A stretch of 16,196 bases of DNA from an uncultured Oscillospiraceae bacterium (GCA_934668605.1 CAKUNY010000033.1:1-16196); one strand, 5' to 3'. Positions 6,223 through 13,055 are shown, counted from the first letter of the stretch. The notes: generated by a model not told the origin, from the sequence alone. A program made the numbers and translations.

Positions 6223-6267
6223 ATTTTTTCGGAACAGCAATCTCCTCGCCGCCTTTCTGAGCGTTTT

Positions 6268-6304
6268 GCGGGAATATTATACACGATTCCCGCGCAAATT
6301 GCTA
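6268..6304 (-). promoter_or_regulatory. Candidate promoter/operator for the isomerase-fructokinase operon
   Basis: A perfect 8-bp inverted repeat, GCGGGAAT (6268-6275) and ATTCCCGC (6286-6293), encloses a 10-nt loop. Read on the minus strand, that loop holds a perfect TATAAT (6281-6276), which also overlaps the ylbJ stop codon. At 17 bp spacing the -35 position (6304-6299) is TAGCAA, a weak match. There is no U-tract on either side, so this is not an intrinsic terminator. I read it as a regulated promoter; it could also be a chance stem in the ylbJ 3' end. Confidence 0.4.
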
Positions 6305-7371
6305 CCCGCCATTTTCCGGAAGCTGAGACAAAGCGCAGCGCAAAGGGCAAGTTCACCGGCGGCAAGCGGCAGGGTAGAAGCTCCAAGCGAAAACGCCTGC
6401 GCGGCTTCCAATTGCGTTCGCAGCAGCGCAAAAACGGGAATGCTCAAAATACCCGCCAGCAGCGCGTGCAGAAGCTTCGGAAAAAAGACCGGAAGATCGC
6501 CCAGGCCTGCGGAGGACAGCACCGCTTTCGTCTGCGCGTGGACGCTCAGGCCGCCGAAGGCCAGAAAAAAGGACGCCAGCGCGAATTTTGCGCCCACCGG
6601 CATGGAAGCCTCCGCCAGCGCAGAAGCTCCGCCGGAGAGCTCTAAAAGCCCCGACACGATCACAAGTGCCCAATCCGGGAGAACCGGCCGGAGCGCCGCT
6701 TGCGCCATTGCGGCCAGAACGCCGAAGACGACCACGAACATGCACACCTCCAGCGCCGTCTGCCCGGATTTTTTGACGCTCTCGGTCAGCGCGGCAGAAA
6801 AGGAAACAGGCGGGGAATTTTCCATATACCGGGCAGAATTCTTATGCGCGTTCCCTTTTTGGAGGGAGAAAATGCCGAGCAAAAGAGAAGAGGCCGCATG
6901 CACAAGATATAAAAGAAGACCCGCAAGTCCGCTTCCGAAAACCGTGTGCCCCACGACGCCGAAGATAAACGCCGGGCCGCAGTTGTTGCAGAAAAGAAGC
7001 AGCCTCTTTGCCGTCTGCTTATCGATGCTCCCGCTTCCATACAGCGCGCCCACGCTCTGCGCGCCGGACGGATACCCGCCTGTTAGCCCCACAAAAAGCG
7101 CCGCCGCGCCGGAGCCCGGCACGCCGAAGACCGGCTCCATCACACGCGAAAGCGCTTTCTCCACAGGCTTTTCAAGCCTCAGCGCGCAGAATACATTCGA
7201 GCACACGAAAAACGGAAACAAAGACGGCACGATCACCCGCGCGCAGAGCCCGAGCGCCGACACGGAAGCTGCGCTTGCCGATGCTGCGTCCGCAATCAGC
7301 CAGACATAGCACAGGGCGATTCCCAGTCCCGTCAAAAAACGCGCACCGGTTTCGCGCCACGTTTTCTTCAT
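6277..7371 (-). CDS. ylbJ: Sporulation integral membrane protein YlbJ
   Basis: A 364-aa polytopic membrane protein of the nucleoside-transporter-like Gate family. In Bacillus, YlbJ is made in the mother cell under sigma-E and is needed for heat-resistant spores. Visible hallmarks are the early helix ending in ARVIVPSLFPFFV, the GLTGGYPSGAQSVG motif (the YlbJ GYP-x-GA signature, around residue 95-108) and LLLFCNNCGPAFIFG (around 124-138). Later helices end in a Leu/Ala-rich C-terminus. A GTG at 7380 is in frame, but CGGAGG directly abuts it and is 8 nt before the ATG at 7371, so 7371 is the start. It is divergent from yqfC-yqfD, another sigma-E-type pair, so both units may be switched on together in the mother cell. 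Confidence 0.9.
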   Translation of the reverse strand: MKKTWRETGARFLTGLGIALCYVWLIADAASASAASVSALGLCARVIVPSLFPFFVCSNVFCALRLEKPVEKALSRVMEPVFGVPGSGAAALFVGLTGGYPSGAQSVGALYGSGSIDKQTAKRLLLFCNNCGPAFIFGVVGHTVFGSGLAGLLLYLVHAASSLLLGIFSLQKGNAHKNSARYMENSPPVSFSAALTESVKKSGQTALEVCMFVVVFGVLAAMAQAALRPVLPDWALVIVSGLLELSGGASALAEASMPVGAKFALASFFLAFGGLSVHAQTKAVLSSAGLGDLPVFFPKLLHALLAGILSIPVFALLRTQLEAAQAFSLGASTLPLAAGELALCAALCLSFRKMAGSNLRGNRV

Positions 7372-7404
7372 CCTAACCACCTCCGGGACAATCTATGATT
7401 CCGG

Positions 7405-7436
7405 GTCATGCTTTCAGTACTCAAGCATAGGCTTGA
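7405..7436 (+). promoter_or_regulatory. Possible sigma-E-like promoter and inverted repeat upstream of yqfC
   Basis: GTCATGCT (7405-7412) resembles the sigma-E -35 element, and CATAGGCT (7426-7433) resembles its -10 element CATA-N3-T. The spacing between ATG and CATA is about 15 bp, slightly short. The -10 lies in a perfect inverted repeat, TCAAGC (7421-7426), ATAG, GCTTGA (7431-7436). A second CATA-type box, CATAGATT, is on the minus strand at 7397-7390, facing ylbJ. The context of two sporulation genes supports the idea, but the matches are partial. Confidence 0.35.
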
Positions 7437-7457
7437 AGGGAAGAGAGGTGGACGGGT

Positions 7458-7754
7458 ATGAAACCAGCAAGACAGTTTTTAGTCAAGGCGGCAAAGCTGT
7501 TTGACCTTCCGGCGGATATCGCGGCGAATCTGCCGCACATTGAGCTGCGGGGCTTTGAGGAGTGCAGTCTGGATTGCCACCGGGCAATCGTTGCCTACGA
7601 GCCGGAGAAAATCATTGTGGCCGTGAACACCGGCGAGGTGACGATCGAGGGCGCGAACCTCGAGCTGCGGCACATGCACCGCGACCGGCTGACCGTAACC
7701 GGGAGAATTGAAGCGCTGACATTCACAGGAGGCGGGCGGCCATGTGGCGGCTGA
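7458..7754 (+). CDS. yqfC: Sporulation protein YqfC (YabP/YqfC family)
   Basis: A 98-aa soluble protein whose YabP/YqfC-like beta-rich core spans about residues 20-92. Typical features are DLPADI (17-22), a phage-type-repeat-like region, and alternating strands ending in LTVTGRIEALTF (78-89). Its biochemical role is unknown; it is a mother-cell sporulation gene in Bacillus. An AGGTGG site (7446-7451) lies 6 nt before the ATG. It overlaps the start of yqfD by 13 nt, the conserved yqfC-yqfD arrangement. Recognition rests largely on that order plus the size and strand pattern. Confidence 0.9.
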   Translation: MKPARQFLVKAAKLFDLPADIAANLPHIELRGFEECSLDCHRAIVAYEPEKIIVAVNTGEVTIEGANLELRHMHRDRLTVTGRIEALTFTGGGRPCGG

Positions 7755-8938
7755 TCTGGTTTTTGCAGGGGTATGTGCGATCAAGGCTGCGCGGGGCAAG
7801 CCCCGAGTGGGCGCTCGAGCGGCTGTCTGATGCGCGTGTGGCGTTTTTGCGGGTGCGCAGGATCGATGATTTCACGATCGAGCTGCTGCTTCTTAAAAAG
7901 GATGTTGCAAAGGCGGAGGCCGCGGCACGGAAGGCCATGTGCGAGCTGGAGGTAAAGCGGGAATTTGGCTTCGGGAAGACATTCGGCGGGCTCTGGAAAC
8001 GGCGGCTTTTTGCGCTGGGGCTGCTTCTTTGCGCGGCGGGCGCGATCGTGATCCCCAAGTTCGTGTTTTTCTATGACGTTGTGGGGAATGAAACCGTCCC
8101 GGATGAGAAAATCCTGCGCGCGCTGCATTCTCTTGGCGTGGGCTTCGGAACGTATGGCCCCGATATCCAGCCGCAGGCGCTCAAGAATAAAATGCTGCTG
8201 CTCGTCCCGGAGCTTCAATGGTTCACGGTGCAGCAAAGCGGCATGCGGGCGCGTGTGGTCGTGCGGGAGCGGCCGGAGAAGCTGGCGGTTGAGGAGCGGC
8301 GCGCGCCCATGAACGTGGTGGCCGCAAAAGACGGCGTACTGACGTCGGTGTCAAGCTTGGAGGGAAACTGTCTCTGCGCGCCGGGGCAGGCCGTGACGCA
8401 GGGACAGGTGCTGATCTCCGCGTACACAGATCTCGAATTTACGACGAGGGTCAGCGCGGCGCTTGGCGAAATTTATGCCGAAACCTTGAGCCGCAAACAG
8501 GTTCTCTGTCCGGACACGGCGCTTTCCAAACGCATGACCGGAAAGACGGCGCGGCAGGTGTCGCTGTTGGTCGGAGAAAAACGATGGAATATTTTCGCAA
8601 ACGGTGGAAATCTGACCGGCAAGTGTGATAAAATAACAAAAACCCATATGCTGACGCTTCCGGGCGGGTTTGAACTTCCGATCGGACTTGAAATTACAGA
8701 GCTTTCCGGCTATGATCTTGTGCAGAAGCCGATGCGGGAAGACCGCGCGCAGGCAATTCTGCTTGAGCAGCTCGAGCGCAGCGTGCGGCAGGACATGATT
8801 GCCGGGGAAATTTTAGACGAAGCGCTGGATATGACAAAGAAAACTGGCAGATATGAGCTTCACGCATCCGTCCGGTGCGAGGAGATGATCGCCCGGCAGG
8901 TCAGCGCCAGCATTTTAAAGGAAGAGACGATACCATGA
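7742..8938 (+). CDS. yqfD: Sporulation protein YqfD
   Basis: A 398-aa membrane-anchored protein of the sporulation YqfD family (usual length 390-400). The N-terminus (MWRLIWFLQGYVR) and the cytoplasmic residues 20-85 precede one transmembrane helix (about 89-110). A large extracytoplasmic domain follows, with the family's VVGNETVPDEKI (about 113-124) and ELQWFTVQQSG stretches, resembling a POTRA/FtsQ-like start. In Bacillus it is sigma-E controlled and needed for normal sporulation; its molecular role is unknown. AGGAGG (7728-7733) serves the ATG at 7742, inside the end of yqfC. Its stop overlaps the phoH start by four bases, so sporulation and housekeeping genes are translationally linked here. 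Confidence 0.93.
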   Translation: MWRLIWFLQGYVRSRLRGASPEWALERLSDARVAFLRVRRIDDFTIELLLLKKDVAKAEAAARKAMCELEVKREFGFGKTFGGLWKRRLFALGLLLCAAGAIVIPKFVFFYDVVGNETVPDEKILRALHSLGVGFGTYGPDIQPQALKNKMLLLVPELQWFTVQQSGMRARVVVRERPEKLAVEERRAPMNVVAAKDGVLTSVSSLEGNCLCAPGQAVTQGQVLISAYTDLEFTTRVSAALGEIYAETLSRKQVLCPDTALSKRMTGKTARQVSLLVGEKRWNIFANGGNLTGKCDKITKTHMLTLPGGFELPIGLEITELSGYDLVQKPMREDRAQAILLEQLERSVRQDMIAGEILDEALDMTKKTGRYELHASVRCEEMIARQVSASILKEETIP

Positions 8939-9963
8939 CAGAACGAACCATCAACGCCGAGCGCGTCGAGCAGCTGATCGACGTGTTTGGCTCCTTTGAC
9001 GAGAACGTCAAAAAAATCGAGCAGGCCTTCGGCGTGCACATCACGAACCGCAACACCGAGCTGAAAGTGACGGCGGAGGATGAAGAGGCCGTCGACGCGG
9101 GGGCAAGAGCCATTGAGGCGCTTTTGTCATTAGCGGCCAAGGGCGAGGAGATCGACGACCAGAAGGTGCGTTATCTCATCGATCTCGTGCGCGCGGGAAA
9201 GGAAGAGCAGGTCACGAAGATGGCCAAGGACGTTGTCTGCGTGACGGCGAAGGGACGGCCTGTAAAGGCCAAGACCATCGGCCAGCAGACCTATCTCAAG
9301 GCTATTTTCAAAAACACGATCACCATCGGCGTCGGCCCTGCCGGTACGGGCAAGACATATCTGGCCGTTGCGCAGGCGGTCGCCGCCTTCCGGGCAAAGG
9401 AAGTCAACCGCATCATCCTGACGCGTCCCGCCGTCGAAGCGGGCGAGCGCCTCGGCTTTCTTCCGGGCGATTTGCAGAACAAGGTCGACCCGTATCTGCG
9501 GCCTTTATACGACGCGCTTTTTGATATGCTGGGGCCGGAGACGTATAACAAATATCTCGAGCGCGGCAACATTGAGGTTGCGCCTCTTGCCTACATGCGC
9601 GGCCGGACACTGGACGACAGCTTCATCATTCTCGACGAGGCGCAGAACACCACGCGCGAGCAGATGAAAATGTTTTTAACGCGCCTCGGCTTCGGCTCGA
9701 AGATCGTCATTACCGGCGATATTACCCAGATCGACCTCCCGGGCGATAAAATCAGCGGCCTCAAGGAAGCTATCAAAATTTTAGACGGCGTGGAGGATAT
9801 CGCGATCTGCCGCCTGACGGCCAGCGACGTCGTGCGGCACGCGCTCGTGCAGCGCATTGTTGCGGCGTATGACAAATTCGAAAAATCGCGCCTGCCGGAG
9901 AGCTCGAAGCCCTTCCAGACGCATAAGACATTCCGCCAGAATCAAAAGAGGGACAGAACATGA
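8935..9963 (+). CDS. phoH: PhoH family ATPase
   Basis: A 342-aa cytosolic P-loop protein, the usual size for PhoH/YbeZ. The Walker A is GPAGTGKT (134-141), followed by the PhoH-specific TRPAVEAGERLGFLPGD (163-179). The Walker B is FIILDEAQN (230-238), and VITGDITQIDLP (258-269) is the sensor region. Residues 1-100 form a KH-like N-terminal part. PhoH proteins are ATP-binding and probably act on RNA. They are genetically and physically linked to YbeY, whose gene follows here with a four-base overlap. The start is the ATG at 8935, preceded by AAAGGAAGAG, rather than the upstream in-frame codons inside yqfD. An ATGA overlap with the yqfD stop supports this. Confidence 0.96.
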   Translation: MTERTINAERVEQLIDVFGSFDENVKKIEQAFGVHITNRNTELKVTAEDEEAVDAGARAIEALLSLAAKGEEIDDQKVRYLIDLVRAGKEEQVTKMAKDVVCVTAKGRPVKAKTIGQQTYLKAIFKNTITIGVGPAGTGKTYLAVAQAVAAFRAKEVNRIILTRPAVEAGERLGFLPGDLQNKVDPYLRPLYDALFDMLGPETYNKYLERGNIEVAPLAYMRGRTLDDSFIILDEAQNTTREQMKMFLTRLGFGSKIVITGDITQIDLPGDKISGLKEAIKILDGVEDIAICRLTASDVVRHALVQRIVAAYDKFEKSRLPESSKPFQTHKTFRQNQKRDRT

Positions 9964-10457
9964 AGCATAACATTGTCATGACCTGCGAGGCAAAAACGCC
10001 GGATGCGCTGTTACTCAAGCGCCAGATCCGCAAGTGCATCCTTGCTGCGCTGGACGAAGAGGGCGTGGATACGCCGTGTGAAATTAACGTTCTTGTGACG
10101 GACGACGCCTCCATCCGCGCCATCAACAAGGCCTACCGGAACATCGACAAGGCGACGGACGTTCTGTCGTTCCCGATGTTCCAGCTTACCCCCGGCGTGC
10201 TTCCGGAGAGCTGGGAGGAATACAAAGACCCGGAGACAGGGCTTGTGCCGCTGGGGGATATGGCGATATCTTTAGAGCGCGCAAAGGAGCAGGCCAAGGA
10301 ATTCGGCCACTCGACAAGGCGCGAGGTCGGCTACCTCACCATTCATTCCATTTTGCATCTGCTGGGCTACGACCATGTAGACGAGGGCGCAATGAAGCGC
10401 CAGATGCGCGCGCGCGAAGAGAAGATTTTAGCCGAGATCGAGCTGCCGCGAAAGTAA
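9960..10457 (+). CDS. ybeY: YbeY, rRNA maturation factor / endoribonuclease
   Basis: A 165-aa zinc metalloprotein acting in 16S rRNA 3'-end maturation, late 30S assembly and ribosome quality control. The metal site H-x3-H-x5-H is intact as His129, His133 and His139 in the stretch HSILHLLGYDH. The upstream TDVLSF (66-71) and PLGDMAIS (97-104) are also family-typical. The start overlaps the phoH stop (ATGA at 9960-9963), and AGAGGGA sits just upstream in phoH. It is followed 12 bp later by era, its known functional neighbour in ribosome assembly. The genes dgkA and cdd, which often separate ybeY from era in Firmicutes, are absent. Confidence 0.97.
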   Translation: MKHNIVMTCEAKTPDALLLKRQIRKCILAALDEEGVDTPCEINVLVTDDASIRAINKAYRNIDKATDVLSFPMFQLTPGVLPESWEEYKDPETGLVPLGDMAISLERAKEQAKEFGHSTRREVGYLTIHSILHLLGYDHVDEGAMKRQMRAREEKILAEIELPRK

Positions 10458-10469
10458 GGAGAGTTACCA

Positions 10470-11363
10470 ATGAAAACAAAATCCGCCATGATCACGATTG
10501 CCGGCCGGCCGAATGTCGGCAAGTCGACGCTTACAAACGCTCTGGTCGGCGAGAAAATCGCAATCGTATCGAATAAGCCGCAGACAACGAGAAACCGCAT
10601 CTGCGCCGTTGTGAACCGCGAAAACACCCAGCTCGTCTTCATTGACACCCCGGGCTTTCACCGCCCGCGCACAAAGCTCGGAGACTACATGGTAAACGTC
10701 GTCAAGGAGTCCGTCGCCGATGTGGACGCGGTGATTCTGCTCGTGGAGCCGATTGCGAACGTCGGAGAGCAGGAACACGCGCTCATCGAGCAAATCAAGG
10801 CCTCCGGCGCGCCCGCGATGCTGGTCATCAATAAGATCGACACCGTAGAAAAGGAAGCGCTGCTGCCGGTTATCGCGGCCTATCAGCAGGAGTTCAATTT
10901 CGACGAGGTCATCCCCATCAGCGCCAAGTGGCGCGACGGCGTGGCGACGCTGCTTACTGCCTGCGAAAAATACGCCCAGCCGGGTCCCATGCTCTTCCCG
11001 GAGGACATGGTGACTGATATGCCGGAAAAACAGGTGATGGCGGAAATCATCCGCGAGAAGCTTCTGTGGAATCTGGAAAAGGAAATTCCGCACGGTACGG
11101 CGGTCGAGATCACGAAATTCTCCGAGCGCGACGACGGGATTATCGACATCGACGCGACGATCTACTGCGAGAAGGCCAGCCACAAGGGGATCATCATCGG
11201 CAAACAGGGCGCGATGCTCAAGAAAATCAGCTCGCAGGCGCGCGCCGACTGTGAGCGCTTCATGGGCACAAAGGTCTACTTGCAGACATGGGTGCGCGTG
11301 AAGGAAAACTGGCGCGACAGCCAGTACCTGATTTCGAACTTCGGCTACGACGCGAGACAGTAA
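10470..11363 (+). CDS. era: GTPase Era
   Basis: A 297-aa essential GTPase that binds 16S rRNA near its 3' end and aids 30S assembly. All GTPase motifs are present: G1 GRPNVGKS (12-19), G2 around TT (39-40) in KPQTTRN, G3 DTPG (59-62), G4 NKID (121-124) and G5 SAK (151-153). The C-terminal KH domain carries IIIGKQGAMLKKI (241-253), with the GKQG loop at 244-247. Length is normal. AAGGAG (10455-10460) precedes ATG 10470. It ends the first half of the cluster: a terminator follows 9 bp after its stop, so recO is not in the same transcript unless there is read-through. Confidence 0.98.
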   Translation: MKTKSAMITIAGRPNVGKSTLTNALVGEKIAIVSNKPQTTRNRICAVVNRENTQLVFIDTPGFHRPRTKLGDYMVNVVKESVADVDAVILLVEPIANVGEQEHALIEQIKASGAPAMLVINKIDTVEKEALLPVIAAYQQEFNFDEVIPISAKWRDGVATLLTACEKYAQPGPMLFPEDMVTDMPEKQVMAEIIREKLLWNLEKEIPHGTAVEITKFSERDDGIIDIDATIYCEKASHKGIIIGKQGAMLKKISSQARADCERFMGTKVYLQTWVRVKENWRDSQYLISNFGYDARQ

Positions 11364-11371
11364 TACGGTTC

Positions 11372-11404
11372 AGCGGCCTTCTCTGCATGGGGGAGGCCGC
11401 TTTT
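11372..11404 (+). terminator. Intrinsic terminator after era
   Basis: Stem AGCGGCCT (11372-11379) with AGGCCGCT (11394-11401), extendable by weaker pairs toward the loop, followed by a short T tract (11401-11404) and GCTGC. The T tract is only four bases, so termination may be partial. Confidence 0.75.
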
Positions 11405-11415
11405 GCTGCGATTCA

Positions 11416-11448
11416 AATGTTGACAAGTAAACATTATCGTGCTATACT
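11416..11448 (+). promoter_or_regulatory. marR-degV promoter with overlapping palindromic operator
   Basis: TTGACA (11420-11425) and TATACT (11443-11448) are 17 bp apart, an almost perfect sigma-A promoter. A 20-bp palindrome spans 11416-11435: arms AATGTT and AACATT are exact inverted repeats, and 16 of 20 positions are symmetric. It covers the -35 box and part of the spacer. This size and symmetry match operators bound by MarR-family dimers, and the first gene downstream encodes one, so autorepression is likely. Confidence 0.88.
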
Positions 11449-11479
11449 GACCGAACCTTCAGAGGAAAGGAGCAACTTC

Positions 11480-11959
11480 ATGCAGGAAGAACGCTTTGAG
11501 GTTTTCTTTCAGAATATTTCCGGGCTCTATCGTGCAGTGCAGCGGCTGCGCGCGCAGTTTGCGGACGCAGCGGGCGTGAGCTCGGTGCATTTGTTCTGGC
11601 TGTATCTGCTGCGCGAGTACCCGGACGGACTGTCAGCGTCCCGGCTCGCAGAGCTATCCAATATCGACCGCTCGCTCGTCTCCCGGCAATTAAAGCCGAT
11701 TTTGGAGCGCGGGCTTGTTATGACGGACGGGGAGACAGGGAAGCGGCGCTACGGCTGGAAAATCCGCCTGACCGGCTCCGGGCGCGCGCTGGCGGAGAAA
11801 ATCGCACAAGAGGCGCTTACCATTCAGAACCAAGCCGGGCGCGGGATTCTGCCCGAGGAGCTGGCGGCCTTTTACCGCGTGCTCGGCGCGCTCAATCAGA
11901 ATTTCAGCAGCATTTCCATCACAGGAGGAACCTATGAAGAACGTACAGATCATTCTTGA
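11480..11959 (+). CDS. MarR family transcriptional regulator
   Basis: A 159-aa winged-helix regulator of normal MarR size. Residues 1-50 form the dimerisation helices and the first part of the DNA-binding domain. Residues 52-80 (LSASRLAELSNIDRSLVSRQL, then PILERGLV) hold the recognition helix-turn-helix. Residues 82-98 form the wing (DGETGKRRYGWKIRLT). The frame is open upstream into era, but the ATG at 11480 has AAAGGAG 7 nt before it and a promoter at 11420-11448, so the longer frame is rejected. It overlaps degV by 26 nt. MarR repressors usually respond to small phenolic or acyl ligands. Pairing with a fatty-acid-binding DegV protein raises the possibility of an acyl ligand (inference). 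Confidence 0.93.
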   Translation: MQEERFEVFFQNISGLYRAVQRLRAQFADAAGVSSVHLFWLYLLREYPDGLSASRLAELSNIDRSLVSRQLKPILERGLVMTDGETGKRRYGWKIRLTGSGRALAEKIAQEALTIQNQAGRGILPEELAAFYRVLGALNQNFSSISITGGTYEERTDHS

Positions 11960-12791
11960 CTCGGCGTGCGACATGCAGAAGCCGGAGGCGGACGCGCTCG
12001 GCGTGACGCTTCTGCCGCTGCGCACAAATTTTGACGGCGAGGTCTTTTTAGATGGCGTGAACCTGACGCACGACGAATTTTTTAAAAAGCTTGCGCAAGC
12101 AAAAACGCTCCCAACCACCAGCCAGATCCCGCCCTTCGATTACGAAGACGCTTACCGGAGGCTTCACGCGGAAGGTGGAGAGATCCTCGTCATTACGCTC
12201 TCCGCGAAGCTCTCCGGCACCTACCAGAGCGCCGTCATTGCCGCGCAGGAGGCGGGGATCGACGTCACGATCGTCGACAGCGAAAACGTCACGGCGGGCG
12301 AGCGCGTGCTCGCTGACCTCGCCATTCGCCTGCGGGACGAGGGCTTCGGCGCGAAGGAAATCGCGGCCAGACTCGAAGAAGCCAAAAAGCGCATTTGCAT
12401 CATCGGCCGGGTCGATACGCTGGAGTATCTGTACCGCGGCGGCAGGCTCTCGAAAACGAGCGCGATCGCGGGGACGTTGCTCAACATCAAGCCGGTTCTG
12501 ACCGTCCGGGATGGGCAGCTTGCTGTGCTCGGGAAGGCCAGAGGCGCAAAGCAGAGCAACAATTTCCTGAACGAGGAGATATCCAAACGCGGCGGCATTG
12601 ATTTTTCGCAGCCCTTGATGCTCGGCTACTCCGGAACGGATGATGCGGCGCTTCAGGAATATATCGCAGCCAGCCGGGGGATCTGGGAAGGAAAGCTGGA
12701 TGCGCTTCCGATTACCTCCATCGGCAGCACCATCGGCACGCACGTCGGCCCCGGCGCGATCGTCGTCGCCTTTTTCGCGAACAAACAATAA
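11934..12791 (+). CDS. DegV family protein, fatty-acid-binding (FakB-like)
   Basis: A 285-aa cytosolic two-domain protein. DegV/FakB proteins bind one fatty acid and present it to the kinase FakA, giving acyl-phosphate. Family motifs are TTSQIPP (61-67), SGTYQSA (94-100), DSENVTAGE (115-123), the highly typical DTLEYLYRGGRLSK (161-174) and IGTHVGPGA (267-275). AGGAGG (11923-11928) precedes the ATG at 11934, which lies inside the end of marR, so the two genes are translationally coupled. No fakA-like kinase (DAK2 domain) is in this window. No convincing terminator follows, so some read-through into yqzL-recO is possible. The lipid specificity cannot be told from the sequence. Confidence 0.95.
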   Translation: MKNVQIILDSACDMQKPEADALGVTLLPLRTNFDGEVFLDGVNLTHDEFFKKLAQAKTLPTTSQIPPFDYEDAYRRLHAEGGEILVITLSAKLSGTYQSAVIAAQEAGIDVTIVDSENVTAGERVLADLAIRLRDEGFGAKEIAARLEEAKKRICIIGRVDTLEYLYRGGRLSKTSAIAGTLLNIKPVLTVRDGQLAVLGKARGAKQSNNFLNEEISKRGGIDFSQPLMLGYSGTDDAALQEYIAASRGIWEGKLDALPITSIGSTIGTHVGPGAIVVAFFANKQ

Positions 12792-12813
12792 CTGCAATTT
12801 CTTTCCGTTTCTA

Positions 12814-12842
12814 TTGCCGCCCCGGCAAAACAATGGTATAAT
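12814..12842 (+). promoter_or_regulatory. Sigma-A promoter of yqzL-recO-mutS2
   Basis: TTGCCG (12814-12819) and TATAAT (12837-12842) are 17 bp apart. The -35 box is the left arm of a small perfect inverted repeat: TTGCCG, CCC, CGGCAA (12823-12828). There is no T tract, so it is not an evident terminator for degV. The leader before yqzL is about 80 nt; I see no recognisable riboswitch in it. Confidence 0.72.
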
Positions 12843-12929
12843 GCAGGAAAGCTCCGGGCAGGAACTGCCAGCATAGCTGTCTGCACGCGGGCACATCCTA
12901 TCGGTAAAACGTTAGGAGGTGGGCGTACG

Positions 12930-13055
12930 ATGCAGGAACAGGCACTTTGGGAGCTTTTTCAGGACACGGGCGCGCCGGAGGCGTATCTGCTCTATAAAAG
13001 AGCGTTGCAGAATGGCGCGGCCGGCACGGAGGCGAAGAACACAGCATGTATCTGA
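12930..13055 (+). CDS. yqzL: YqzL family small protein
   Basis: A 41-residue gene with a strong ribosome binding site (AGGAGGT, 12914-12920) and a 9-nt spacer to the ATG. The product begins MQEQALWELFQDTGAPEAYL and continues LYKRA. This matches the YqzL pattern of an aromatic residue, then LF, TG and EAYLLYK, known from small proteins encoded between era and recO in Firmicutes. Its function is unknown. The stop (TGA 13053-13055) lies 10 bases inside recO, so recO translation is coupled. It is the first gene after the promoter at 12814-12842. The C-terminal half (residues 26-41) is low-complexity Ala/Gly and not conserved. The other reading frame over this stretch is a shadow. Confidence 0.88.
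   Translation: MQEQALWELFQDTGAPEAYLLYKRALQNGAAGTEAKNTACI

Noticed and set aside
6167..7309. A 380-codon plus-strand open frame opposite ylbJ
   Set aside because: The Ser/Ala/Pro/Arg-rich composition is typical of antisense GC-rich frames. YlbJ on the other strand has clear membrane helices and signature motifs.
11288..11479. N-terminal extension of the MarR protein into the era gene
   Set aside because: The upstream frame is open, but it would cross the era terminator and the marR promoter. AAAGGAG and the normal MarR length support ATG 11480.
12843..12929. Possible riboswitch or structured leader upstream of yqzL
   Set aside because: The leader is about 80 nt and has only small, unconvincing inverted repeats, with no known riboswitch motif or terminator/antiterminator pair.
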